Shown here one piece after another: positions 1 to 10,922 of a stretch of DNA of 64,000 bases. The position numbers were made by a program, and so were the translations under genes. The DNA lies in NCBI GenBank assembly GCA_020310875.1, contig CM035415.1, forward strand, positions 124,001 through 188,000, written 5' to 3'. Source of the DNA: Ceratopteris richardii (taxonomy: Eukaryota > Streptophyta > Polypodiopsida > Polypodiales > Pteridaceae). The notes beneath the pieces are model-generated. The model was not told the DNA's origin and made no database searches. It saw only the letters and a program-made list of their open reading frames with translations. Each line of letters begins with the position of its first letter. Position 1 is the first letter of the stretch.

Positions 1-3000
1 CAGATGAGACTCATGGTCTATTGCAATAGACACTCATCTATCACGATAAAGAGAGCCCTAGGACAGATACCATCTATCGTGACAGACACCGTCTATTGTG
101 ATAGATAGGAAACATGACAGATGATAGACCCTGTCTACCGTGACAGACAGGCCCACGATAGATGAAAATCATGGTCTATCGTGACACACACCCATCTATC
201 GCAATAGACAGAGCCCCATGATAGATAGCATTAATTGCGACAGACACCATCTATCGTGATAGACAGGCCCACGTGACAATCAACGTCTATCTCAAGAAAC
301 ACCATCTATCGCGAAAGACAAGCATATTCGGAAAAAATTAAAGTGCTAATTTTTTTGAGAATTTGTGCTAAATTTTGGGCATATTTGCACTCTCAATTAT
401 CCATATAATTACTAATGCCTTAGAGAAAATGCACTAAAATCCTAAAAGGTCCTGATTGTTTGTTTTAACCCCCTGAACCCTAGATTCACAACTTTTCATA
501 TGAAATCCTTTTTTTGAGCTCTAGAGCTTGTTGGAAAGCTCATCGTGAATACTACACGGCAATATCCCATCTATCACGATAGACAAAAGAACGACAGATG
601 ATAGCTCTCATCTATCGCAACAGGCCTCATGTATCATGAGAGAAAGAGCCTCGCGACAAATTGTGTCTATCACAATAGACAAAGATATGATGGATGATAG
701 ACCCCATCTATCGTGACAGACACCGTCTATCGTGACAGATGACAGTCACGGTCTATCGTGACAAACACCCATCTATCGGGATAGATAGAGTGCCACGATA
801 GATGATAGACAGACACCATCTATCGCGATAGACAGGAAACATGACGGACGATAGACCTTGTCTATCGTGATAGATAGGCCCACGACAGATGACAATCATG
901 GTCCATCGTGATAGACACCCGTCTATCACAATAAATAGAGCCCCACGATAAATACCATCTATCATCACAGATAGCATCTATAGCGATACACACGACCACG
1001 TGACACTCAGCGTCTACCGAGACAGACACCATCTATAACGATAGACAAGCATATTTGGCAAAGGTTAAAGTGCTAATATTTTTGAAAATTTGTGCTAAAT
1101 TTTGGGCATATTTGCACTATCAATTATCCATACAATTACTAAGGCCTTAGACAAAATGCACTAAAATCTTGAAAGATCCTCATTGTCTGTTTAAACCTCC
1201 TCAACCCTGAATTGACATAACTTTTTCATATGAAATATGTTTTTTGAGGTCTAGAGCTTGTTAAAGCTCGTGGTGAATACTACACAGCAATGTCCCATCT
1301 ATCATGACAGACCAAAGCACGACAGATGATAGACCTCATCTATCATGACAGACCTCATCCATCATGACAGATAGAGCCTCGCGACAAATTGTGTCTATTG
1401 CGATAGACCAAAACACGATGGATGACAGACCTCGTCTATCGCAACAGACATCGTCTATCGCGACAGACATCGTCTATCGCGACAGACGACAGTCACGGTC
1501 TATCTTCGCAACACACACCCATCTATCGTGATAGACAAAGCCCCATGATAGATACTATCTATCATGACAGACACTATCTATTGCCATAGACAAGAAACAT
1601 GATGGAGGATAGACCCCGTCTATCGTGACAGACAGGCCCACGACAGACGACAATCACCGTCTATCATGACAGACACCCATCTATCGCAATACATAGAGCC
1701 CCACGATAGATATCGTCTATCATGATAGACACCATCTATCGCCATAGACATGCCCATGCGAGAGTCAGGGTCTATCGATACAAACACCATCTATCGCGAT
1801 AGACAGGCATATTCGGCAAAAATTAAAGTGCTAATTTTTTTACAAATTTGTGCTCAATTTTTGGCATATTTGCATTCTCAATTATCCATACAATTACTAA
1901 GGCCTTAGACAAAATGCACTAAAATCTTGAAAGGTCCTGATTGTCTCTTTTAACCCCCTTAACCCTGAATTGACATAACTTTTTCATATGAAATCCATTT
2001 TTTGAGCTCTAGAGCTTGTTGGAAAGCTCATGGTAAATACTACATGGCAATATCCCATCTATCACGACAGACCAAAGCACGATAGAAGATAGACCTCATC
2101 TATCATGATAGACCTTGTCCATCGTGATAGACCCCGTCTTTCATCATACACAGATCCCCACGACAAATTGTGTCTATCATGACATACCAAAACACGACGT
2201 ATGATAGGCCTCGTCTATCACAACAGACACCATCTATTGCGAGAGACAACAGTCATGGTATATCGCGATAGACACCCCTCTATCATGATAGATAGGCCTA
2301 CACGACAGTGAGCCTCTATCACAATAGACACCGTCTATCGATATAGACATGCATATTTAGCAAAAATTAAAGTGCTGAGTTATTTGAAAATTTATGCAAA
2401 ATTTTGGGCATATTTTCACTCTCAATTATCCATACAATTAGTAAGCCTTAGACAAAATGCACTAAAATCCTGAAAGGTACTGATTATTTGTTTTAACCCC
2501 ATGAACCTTAGACGTTTTCATATGAAATCCGTTTTTTGGGCTTAGAGCTTGTTGGAAAGCTCGTGGTGAATACTACACAGCAATATCTTGTATATCACGA
2601 TAGACCAAAGCACGACAGATGATAGACCTCGTCTATCACAATAGACCTCATCTATTGCAATAGACCTCATCTATTATTATGGACAGAGCCCTACGACAAA
2701 CTGTATCTATCGCGACAGTCCAAAGCACGATGGACGACAGACGACAAACACCAACTATACTAATAAATAGGCATATACGGCAAAAAAAAGTGCTAATTTT
2801 TTTGAAAATTTGTGCTGAATTTTGGGCATATTTGCACTCTCAATTATCCATACGATTACTAAAGCCTTAGACAAAATGCACCAAAATCCTGAAAGGTCCT
2901 TATCGTCTATTTTAACCCCCTGAACCTTGAAGTGACGTAACTTTTTCATATGAAATCCGGTTTTTGGGCTCTAGAGCTTGTCGGAAAGCTCTTGGTGAAT

Positions 3001-6000
3001 ACTACATAGCAATATACAGTCTATCACGACATGCCAAAGCATGACAGATGGTAGACCTCGTCTATCGTGACAGACCTCGTCTATCATGATCGATAAAGCC
3101 CCGCGATAAATTGTGACTATCGTGACAGACCAAAACATGATGGACAATAGACCCCCTCTATCGTGATAGACACCGTTTATCGCAACATACGACATTCCAC
3201 AAACACCCATCTATCACGATAGACATAGCCCCACGATAGATACCATCTATCACAACAGATACCATCTATCCCGATAGACAGGAAACATGATGGACGATAG
3301 ACCATGTCTATCACGACGGACAGGCCCACAACAAATAACAATCACGATCTATCATGATCAACACACATCTATTGCAATAGATAGAGCCCCACAATAGATA
3401 CTATCTATCACGACAGACACTATCTATCGCGATAGGCAGGCCCACGCCATAGTCTCCGTCTATCGCGACAGACACCATCTATCGAAATAAACAGGCATAT
3501 TCGGCAAAAATTAAAGTGCTAATTTTTTTGAAAATTTGTGCTAAATTTTTGGCATATTTGCACTCTCAATTATCCATGCAATTACTAAGGCCTTAGACAA
3601 AATGCACTAAAATCCTGAAAGGTCCTGATTGTCTATGTTAGCCACTTGAACCCTGAATTGATATAACTTTTTCATATGAAATTGTTTTTTGAGCTGTAGA
3701 GCTTGTTGGAAAGCTCTTGGTGAATACTACATGGCAATATCTTGTCTATCATGATAGACCAAAGCACGACAGAAAATAGACCTCCTCGATTGCGATAGAC
3801 CTCATCTATCATGACAGATAGAGCCTTGTGACAAATTGTGTCTATCGCAACAGAACAAAACACGATGCATGAAATACCCCATTTATCGGGATAGATCCCG
3901 TCTATCACCACAGACACCGTCTATCACGACAGATGACAATCACGGTCTATCGCGATAGACACCCATCTATCGCAACAGATAGAGCCCCATGATAGATACT
4001 CTCTATCATGGCAGACACGGTCTATCACGATAGACAGACAACATGATGGAAGATAGACCCCATCTATCGCGAAAGACAAGCCCATGACAGACGACAATGT
4101 GAGAGTCAGCATCTATCGCGAGGGACACCATCTATCGTGATAGATAGGCATATTTGACAAAAATTAAAGTGCTAATTTTTTTGAAAATTTGTGCTAAATT
4201 TTGGGCATATTTGCACTCTCAATTATCCATACAATTACTAAGGAATTAGACAAGATACACTAAAATCCTTAAAGGTCCTGATTGTCTGTTTTAACCCCCT
4301 GAACCGTGAATTGACATAACTTTTTCATCTGAAATCCATTTTTTGAGCTCTAGAGCTTGTTGGAAAGCTCGTGGTGAATACTACCTGATAATAACCCTTC
4401 TATCGTGACAGTCCAAAGGACGATAGATGATCGACCTTGTCTATTGCGATAGACCTTTTCTATCATGATAGATAGAGCCCCATGACAAATTGTGTCTATA
4501 AGGACAGACCAAAACACGATGGACGACAAACCTTGTCTATTGCGATAGACACCGTCTATTGCTACACATGACACTCATGGTCTATTGCGATAGACACCCA
4601 CCTATCACAACAGAGAGAGCCCCAAGAGAGATACCATCTATCGTGACAAACACCATCTATTGTGAAAGATAGGAAACATGACGGACGAAAGATCCCATCT
4701 ACCACGACAGACAGGCCCACGACAGACGACAATCACGGTCTATCGTGACAAACACCCATCTATCACAATAGAGGGAGCCCCATGATAGATATCGTCTATC
4801 GCGACAGACACCATCTATCATGATAGACAGTCCCACGCGACGGTCAGCGTCTATCTCAAAAAACACCATCTATCGTGATAGAGAAGCATATTCTGGAAAA
4901 ATTAAAGTGCTAATTTTTTTCAAAATTTGTGCTAAATTTTGGGCATAATTGCACTCTCAATTATTCTTACAATTACTAAGGCCTTAGACAAAATGCACTA
5001 AAATCCTAAAAGATCCTAATTGTCTGTTTTAACCTCCTAAACCCTAAATTCACAACTTTTCATATGAAATCCGTTTTTGAGTTCTAGAGCTTGTTGGAAA
5101 GCTCATTGTGAATACTACACGGCAATATCCCATCTATCATGACAGACAAAAGCACGACCCATCTATCGTGACAGATAGAGCCCCATGATAGATACCGTCT
5201 ATCGCGACAGACACCATCTATCGCGATAGACAGGAAACATGATGGACGATAGACCCTGTCTATCACGACAGACAGGCCCACTACAGACGACAATCACGGT
5301 CTATCGTTATAGACACCCCTCTATCGCAATAAATAGAGCCCGACGATAAATACCATCAATCATGACATACACCATCTATAGTGATAAATAGGCCCACGTG
5401 ATAGTCAACGTCTATCGCGATAGATAGGCATATTCGGCAAAAGTTAAAGTGCTAATTTTTTTGAAAATTTGTGCTAAATTTTGGGCATATTTGCACTCTC
5501 AATTATCCATACAATTACTAAGGCCTTAGACAAAATGCACTAAAATCTTCAAAGGTCCTAATTGTTTGTTTTAACCCCCTCAACCCTGAATTGACATAAC
5601 TTTTTCATATGAAATCTGTTTTTTGAGCTCTAGAGCTTGTTGGAAAGCAAAATACTACACGGCAATGTCCCATCTATCACAACAAACCAAAGCACGACAT
5701 ATGATAGACCTCATCTATCGTGACACACCTCATCCATCATGACAGACAGAGCTCCGCGACAAATTGTGTCTATTGCGACAAACCAAAACACGACGGATGA
5801 CAGACCTCATCTATCGCAATAGACATCGTCTATCATGAGAGACGATAGTCACGGTCTATCGCAACACACACTTGTCTATCGTGAGAGAAAAAGCCCCACG
5901 AGACACTATCTATCGCGATAGACAAGAAACATGATGGAGAATAGGCCCTGTCTATCGTGACAGACAGGCCCACGATAGACGATAATTACGGTCTATCGTG

Positions 6001-6926
6001 ACAGACACCCGTCTATCGCAATAGACAGAGCCCCATGATAGATATCGTCTATCACGATAGACACCATCTATCGCGATAGACATGCCCACGTGAGAGTCAT
6101 CATCTATCGCCATAGACACCATCCTCAAAGGTCCTGATTGTCTGTTTTAACCCCCTAAACCCTAAATTCACATAACTTTTTCATATGAAATCCGTTTTTT
6201 AAGCTTTATAGCTTGTTGGAAAGCTCGTGGTGAATACTACATGGCAATATCCCATCTATCATGATAGACCAAAGCATGATAGACGATAGACCTCGTGTAT
6301 CATGATAGACCTCCTCTATCATGACAGACAGAGCCCCGCAACAAATTGTGTCTATCGTGACAGACCAAAACACGATGGATGATAGACCCCGTCTATCGTG
6401 ATAGGCACTGTGTATCGTGACAGACGACAGTCACGGTCTATCGCGACAGAAACCTATCTATCGTGACAAACAAAGCCCCACGATAGATATCATCTATCAT
6501 GACAGACACCATCTATCACGATAGAGAGAAAACATGACGGATGATAGACCCCATCTATCAGGACAGACAGGCCCACAACAGATGACAATCACAGTCTATC
6601 GTGAGAGACACCCGTCTATGGCAATAGACAGAGCCCCACGATAGATACCATCTATCACAATAGACACCGTCTATCGGGATAGACAGGCCCATGCGACAGT
6701 CAGCACGTATTGTGATAGAGAGCATCTATCACGATAGATAGGTATATTTGGCAAAAATTAAAGTGCTAATTTTTTTGAAAATTTGTGCTAAATTTTTGGC
6801 ATATTTGCACTCTCAATTATCCATACAATTACTAAGGCCTTAGGCAAAATGCACTAAAACCCTGAAAGGTCCTGATTGTCTATTTTAACCCCTTGAACCC
6901 TGAATTGACATAACTTTTTCATATGA
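1..6926 (+). repeat. Satellite array A, leader-derived, about 11 monomers
   Basis: This is a tandem array of long monomers that continues past the left window edge. Each monomer has two parts. The first is a run of short, imperfectly palindromic units of the type CTATCGCGATAGAC, with variants at the central CG dinucleotides. The second is a conserved AT-rich block of about 230 bp, recognisable by AATTAAAGTGCTAA at its start and by GCTTGTTGGAAAGCTC near its end. The block recurs near 337, 1063, 1821, 2365, 2783, 3509, 4161, 4900, 5441 and 6756, with a partial one near 6125, so spacing varies from about 420 to 760 bp. The variation comes mostly from the number of short units. The conserved block matches the 5' leader of the Ty3 element at 7578-26203. 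Small ORFs here carry no recognisable protein. Confidence 0.93.
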
Positions 6927-7140
6927 ATCTGTCGCAATAGATGGGATCTGTTATCTATCATGCTTTGGTCTGTCGTGATAGACGATGTCTGTCGTGATAG
7001 ATGAGGTGTATCATGATATATGGTCTCTATCGTGGGGTGTTGTCTATCGCGATAGACGCTGTCTATCACCATAGATGTTGTTTGTCTCGATCGATGCTCT
7101 CTGTCGTGATAAATGTTGTTTGTCATGATAGACCAAAAAA
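6927..7140 (-). repeat. Inverted satellite segment
   Basis: After the last conserved block breaks off at TTCATATGAA, the short palindromic units continue but in reverse orientation. The phrase that reads CAAAGCACGACAGATGATAG in the + array appears here as its reverse complement around 6950-6990. A short A-rich and T-rich stretch follows to about 7158. It marks an inversion or fold-back at the right edge of array A. Confidence 0.7.
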
Positions 7141-7158
7141 AAAAACATAATTTTTTTT

Positions 7159-7577
7159 CCACATCCTCCAATAGAAGGACAATCACAATACTATAACATA
7201 TAGGGCTTTGTGTCGATTGTGGCAAAGAACATATCATAAAAGATTGTCCCAAGAACCCTGCTAATGTTTCAAACGTGACACCCATCAACGTGATAGGTAT
7301 TGTAAACAACGTAGATGGCTCCAACCCTACATACGGGCCTATCCAAGCTATAACAAGAGCACAGGCGCTCCTACAAAATCAATAGCTTAATCAAGATAAA
7401 ATAACCAGAACTAGTGAAGTGGGAGAATCCAGTAGCAAAAAGACAAAACCTTGGAATGATTCTAGAGAAAGAATCAAGAGAGAGTGGAGTAAAAGGATAT
7501 CAGAATTCGAAGGAAGTCTCAAGGAATCTAGAGCCAAAATCCTAGAATTGACTTAACATGAATTGAATCAAGAGAAC
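7159..7577 (+). mobile_element. Left piece of old Ty3 element 0 (gag 3' part)
   Basis: From CCACATCC at 7159 the sequence follows, on the + strand, the end of the gag coding region found on the - strand in element 1. It covers the last zinc knuckle (the segment encoding the CADCGKEHIIKDC type of knuckle in element 1), the linker after it and a lysine-rich helix region. It ends exactly at the left LTR of element 1, next to the target duplication AGAAC (7573-7577). The rest of the old element resumes at 26204. It is broken and older than the element inserted in it. Confidence 0.88.
7573..7577. repeat. Target site duplication AGAAC (left)
   Basis: The five bases AGAAC precede the LTR boundary at 7578 and recur at 26204-26208, directly after the other LTR. 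Five-base duplications are normal for Ty3 integration. Confidence 0.93.
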
Positions 7578-7868
7578 TGTTGCTCTAGCACAATGGTGAG
7601 AACCACGTTAAGAAGCTTCACCTCCTTAATGTCAATCCGCGGAAGAGATAGGAGTGATATGAAGATCGTGAATGAGAGATGATGTGAGAGTGAAGGTGAG
7701 AAGCACAAAGATGCACACACACATACACACACACAATGAAGAGACAAGAAAGACACAATGGAAGGTGGGAAATTAGCTTTATTACTCAAAAGCACTATTA
7801 CAAGCTCAAACTAGCTCTAAGCTCACACTAGCCAACATGAACCAACCTCAAAAATGAGCTCTCTAGCT

Positions 7869-7877
7869 CTTTTTATA
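7869..7877 (-). promoter_or_regulatory. TATA-like box in 3' LTR of element 1
   Basis: TATAAAAAG on the - strand is followed by AGCTAGAGAGCTC. The same arrangement is kept in the LTRs at 25555-26203, 28075-28677, 55533-55999 and 56000-56634, as expected for the U3 promoter of a conserved family. Its use as a promoter is inferred from position and conservation. Confidence 0.65.
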
Positions 7878-8095
7878 GTTTCTAGACTAGTTTTGACCGG
7901 TTTCACATCTAGTGACCGGCATAGTTAAAAAATAGGTCCTAGAGGCTATTTGGAAGGGTAAACGATGTCTAAAAATAACGAAAATTGGTACGCGTATTCT
8001 ACCTAAGCTCCTCAAGCTCGAGGACTCCTCGGCTTGCACAAAATGAAGCTATGGATTACAAAATGGGGTTTTGTCTATATTACATATGTTACAAG

Positions 8096-8111
8096 AGTGA
8101 TGAAAATCACT
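8096..8111. promoter_or_regulatory. Conserved dyad upstream of the LTR TATA box
   Basis: AGTGATGAAAATCACT is a near-perfect dyad about 220 bp upstream of the TATA box in element sense. It recurs in all five Ty3 LTRs of the window (26073-26088, 28541-28556, 55638-55653, 56489-56504), although the surrounding sequence has diverged. A protein-binding site in U3 is a reasonable guess. Confidence 0.5.
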
Positions 8112-8183
8112 GTTGGATGTTTGAAGAGGTAATAAAAACATAATTGTTTGAAAAAATGATCCGACTGGCTCCCTGCTCCGTCT

Positions 8184-10901
8184 TTACATGCTTCCACGTC
8201 GTCTGTGCCTCTGACTGCTTCCAACACCCCCCTCCCTCTCGCTTCTGTCGTCCTCGACAGAACCTTGTTGTGCGGTCTGCCGGATGTAGTTTTGTAGGAG
8301 GTCGTGAGCGAGGGTGTGCTCAGATACTCGAATGCCTCGGGCCAGATCAGCCTCGAGTTTCTCCCAGTCGATCGGTTGCAGTTCGTCGGGTGGCGGGAGT
8401 TGATAGTGCGCGGAATAAACCATTCGCTCGCAGGAAAAAAGTTGCAATAAATGTGTGGGCCTGCTGATGAATACCTCGGAATGGTATTCCCGAAATCCGG
8501 TGGTGAACATCTCTTCAAATGTTTGCTTGTAGCACGCCGGTAGGTATTTTATTCTACAGTGCCAGGCATAACACACCCGGAGCGATGGCGTTGTGCTCAT
8601 GTCGTATACTAGGTCAAAGTTACCATGCTCAAATCCCGGGGTGTTTACATGCGGTGCCTTGACGCGTCGGAAGACTTTAAATATCATTTGCATCATGTCA
8701 AAAATTTTGACAGTCATATGCGCTGCGATATCATCCATATGCTTCAGGCGAGGGAGCCAGTGACGGATTGTAGCCATCATATAGCCAACAGTGGGCAACT
8801 CGGTGGGCGGCTTGAAGTAGGGGTAATTCAGCCAATCCTGACACTGCCTATTGTTTTGTACTTTGATAGCGAATGCAGTCCAAGAGCGGCGTCGTGGTAC
8901 TGGTCCCCAGCAAGGATTATACTTTAAATGTAAAGGCGCTTTCACCCATGTGCTCATCATTTCTGGGTACTTCTGGAGTAGGTCTTTGCGCCAATCAGGT
9001 TGATGGATCTCTCCTCTTTGCGCATTTGGTGGCAAGTCCGCCGGCTCGAATTGTGTAGCATGCGTGGGTTTCATGCCGGTTTCTTTCTCTATAGCTAGCT
9101 GATATTCAGCCATTAACATGAAGTACGGTTTATACTGCAGCTCATGCCCAGATATATAGCGTCGGGGGGCTAAATGAGCAAAGAAGGGGGATTGTAAGAT
9201 TCTCTCTTCAATCATGGCCATGGCATGCAACTGTGCCTCTACTCTGGCTGAATGTGTTGTTCCAAGTTCCTCAATTGTTTTCATCCACGCGGGGGTAGGA
9301 AGTCCATAGGTCATCTGGCCTTCGGCCGTGACTTGTCCACCTGGGATGGGTATTGGCTCGTATGCTTCTTCAAATGTTTCCTCCACCGGAATGGTTATGT
9401 TCTCGTCGTCAGCTGGGATCTCCGGTGGGGAGTCAGGCCGTGGTGGTGCTTCGTATACATCTATGCGTGATTGGAGAGTGGCTACCTGGGCCCGTAATGC
9501 GTTGAGTTCTTCTAAGATGTCAAGAGCAGGGTCCACAGGTTCTGGTACTTCTGCTGCTACTTGTACTTGTTGTGGTGCCGGTTCTCTGAGCTGTAGTAAC
9601 TTGTGATCTTCTTTTAACTTCTGATGCTCTTCGTTCATTCGATCATAGTCCTCTAGCAGTCGAACATGGTCATCTAGCAACATCCGCATCGATTCAGATG
9701 GGATTGCCTTGAATCTGCTAGGACTTAAGGGTTGTTCTGGATGGTCCAATGCCGCTTCCAAATTCTCTCTATTCTGCTCTTGGAGTCTGTGGTTCTCCTC
9801 TTTTGCTGCGGCTAGGTGTCTCCTGAGTAAGCCCATATTCCTGGTCAGCGTCGCGTTCCTAATTGTTTGGGCTCGAAGCAGGTTGTCCAGATCAGCAGTG
9901 GCTTCTTTTGTTTTCTCTTCACTTTCTAGCTCTAGCTTATGATATGCCTCTCTTAGTTCTTGGTATCGCGTATTTAAAGCGGCATTCTCGATTGATAATG
10001 AATTAAGCTGCGACTGTAATTCATTTGTCGTCCTCGGCAGCTGTTGATAGTTGTTGCCAAGAGATGCAAACTCATCTCGTACTTGTGACATGCATGTGAA
10101 CATTTGTTGAAGTGCAGTGTCTATGGTTGGCGATGATAGTAATGGAGTGCTAAGTGAGGATGCAGTGGAAGTAGATGCAGCGGGAATGGGGAATGGGGTT
10201 GGGAAGGTGGATGCAGTGGTGATCGTGGAAAATTGTGACGTACCTAAATATGATGGTGCTGTGAGTGGAGTGGGTGCTGGTGCGGTGGGTGGTGAGATGT
10301 CCATGTCATTGGACGTGTCAAGTGCGGTGACTGTGAAAAGCGGTGTGTATGTGGGTGGTTGTGTAGGTGTGAAGACGGGATTTACAAATGTAGAGTAATT
10401 TACAGGGGGGATGGCTGGAGCAGCTTGGTGAAAAGGGGAAATAGGGGTTATAGTGGGTTGGGGAGGTGAAACTGGTGAGAAGGTTAGTGGGGTTAGAAAG
10501 GTGAAAGGGTGTCTTAAAGGTGGGGGGAAGGATGGGAAGGATGAAGGGATGAAGGGGTTAACATGTAGACGAGGTGGGGTGGGTGCGGGCATGGTGGTAT
10601 GAATGGGCAGGGCAAAGGCGGTGGCTATGTTGCCGTGGACTGGTGTGGCTGTTGGAGAAGCAGGTGGGTTTGCAGGGGATACAGGATGGGTTGGTGAAAC
10701 ATGAGGTGAGAGAGGAGTAGAAGGTGTGGATGTTATTTCAAGGATAGTGGTAGTATGTACAATGGTAGTACGTGGCGGGGAGTCGACTAGGATAGCTTCG
10801 TCGGTGAAGGATCTTTCCGGACGTAGGCGTGCATCTTGCGCCTGGTGGGATGATTGAGCACCTACCGGAACTCGAATATATTCACCGGGCTTCGATAACA
10901 A
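8184..10901 (-). CDS. 3' ORF of element 1: proline-rich, coiled-coil protein
   Basis: This 905-residue ORF is the last coding region before the 3' LTR and ends inside it. Residues 1 to about 260 are rich in proline, serine and threonine. About 265-485 is a long heptad-rich coiled coil (segments such as NELQSQLNSLSIENAALNTR and LLRRHLAAAKEENHRLQEQ). An acidic linker follows, then a globular region of about 530-870 with many aromatic residues and motifs such as NPCWGPVPRRRSW and YDMSTTPSLRVCYAWH. The basic tail spans the polypurine tract. There is no signal peptide or membrane segment, so it does not look like an envelope glycoprotein. The family function is unknown; a structural or nucleic-acid-binding role is possible. 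It shares strand and frame with the two ORFs upstream and probably belongs with them as one cassette. A decayed homologue lies at 56592-59271. Confidence 0.8.
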   Translation of the reverse strand: MLSKPGEYIRVPVGAQSSHQAQDARLRPERSFTDEAILVDSPPRTTIVHTTTILEITSTPSTPLSPHVSPTHPVSPANPPASPTATPVHGNIATAFALPIHTTMPAPTPPRLHVNPFIPSSFPSFPPPLRHPFTFLTPLTFSPVSPPQPTITPISPFHQAAPAIPPVNYSTFVNPVFTPTQPPTYTPLFTVTALDTSNDMDISPPTAPAPTPLTAPSYLGTSQFSTITTASTFPTPFPIPAASTSTASSLSTPLLSSPTIDTALQQMFTCMSQVRDEFASLGNNYQQLPRTTNELQSQLNSLSIENAALNTRYQELREAYHKLELESEEKTKEATADLDNLLRAQTIRNATLTRNMGLLRRHLAAAKEENHRLQEQNRENLEAALDHPEQPLSPSRFKAIPSESMRMLLDDHVRLLEDYDRMNEEHQKLKEDHKLLQLREPAPQQVQVAAEVPEPVDPALDILEELNALRAQVATLQSRIDVYEAPPRPDSPPEIPADDENITIPVEETFEEAYEPIPIPGGQVTAEGQMTYGLPTPAWMKTIEELGTTHSARVEAQLHAMAMIEERILQSPFFAHLAPRRYISGHELQYKPYFMLMAEYQLAIEKETGMKPTHATQFEPADLPPNAQRGEIHQPDWRKDLLQKYPEMMSTWVKAPLHLKYNPCWGPVPRRRSWTAFAIKVQNNRQCQDWLNYPYFKPPTELPTVGYMMATIRHWLPRLKHMDDIAAHMTVKIFDMMQMIFKVFRRVKAPHVNTPGFEHGNFDLVYDMSTTPSLRVCYAWHCRIKYLPACYKQTFEEMFTTGFREYHSEVFISRPTHLLQLFSCERMVYSAHYQLPPPDELQPIDWEKLEADLARGIRVSEHTLAHDLLQNYIRQTAQQGSVEDDRSEREGGVGSSQRHRRRGSM
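8227..8240 (-). other. Polypurine tract of element 1
   Basis: GAGAGGGAGGGGGG on the - strand lies directly against the inner edge of the 3' LTR, the expected primer site for plus-strand DNA synthesis. It lies inside the reading frame of the upstream coiled-coil ORF, which continues about 40 bp into the LTR. Confidence 0.88.
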
Positions 10902-10922
10902 GCGAACTCTGCGAGGGTCATA

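Larger units (their letters stand above)
7578..8226 (-). repeat. 3' LTR of element 1
   Basis: It reads TGTTGGAAGC to GAGCAACA on the - strand and has the same length as the 5' LTR at 25555-26203. It contains a TATA-like box, a CA-rich run (about 7710-7735) and the dyad AGTGATGAAAATCACT. The AGAAC target duplication adjoins its outer end and the polypurine tract its inner end. Confidence 0.96.

Noticed and set aside
753-5293. Small - strand ORFs with similar peptides in the satellite
   Set aside because: They are translations of the repeated units (peptides around IDGVYRDR). They recur because the DNA recurs and show no domain or codon signature.
1-6926. CRISPR-like look of short repeats with spacers
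   Set aside because: The units are degenerate, overlap in pattern, lack uniform spacers and lie in plant retroelement DNA. They are satellite subrepeats.
7712-7735. CA-rich run as an independent microsatellite
   Set aside because: It lies at the same place in every Ty3 LTR of the window and is part of the LTR.
8144-10398. + strand ORFs opposite the 905-residue ORF
   Set aside because: They are shadows of the coding strand in a GC-moderate, repeat-rich coding region, with no homologous domain seen.
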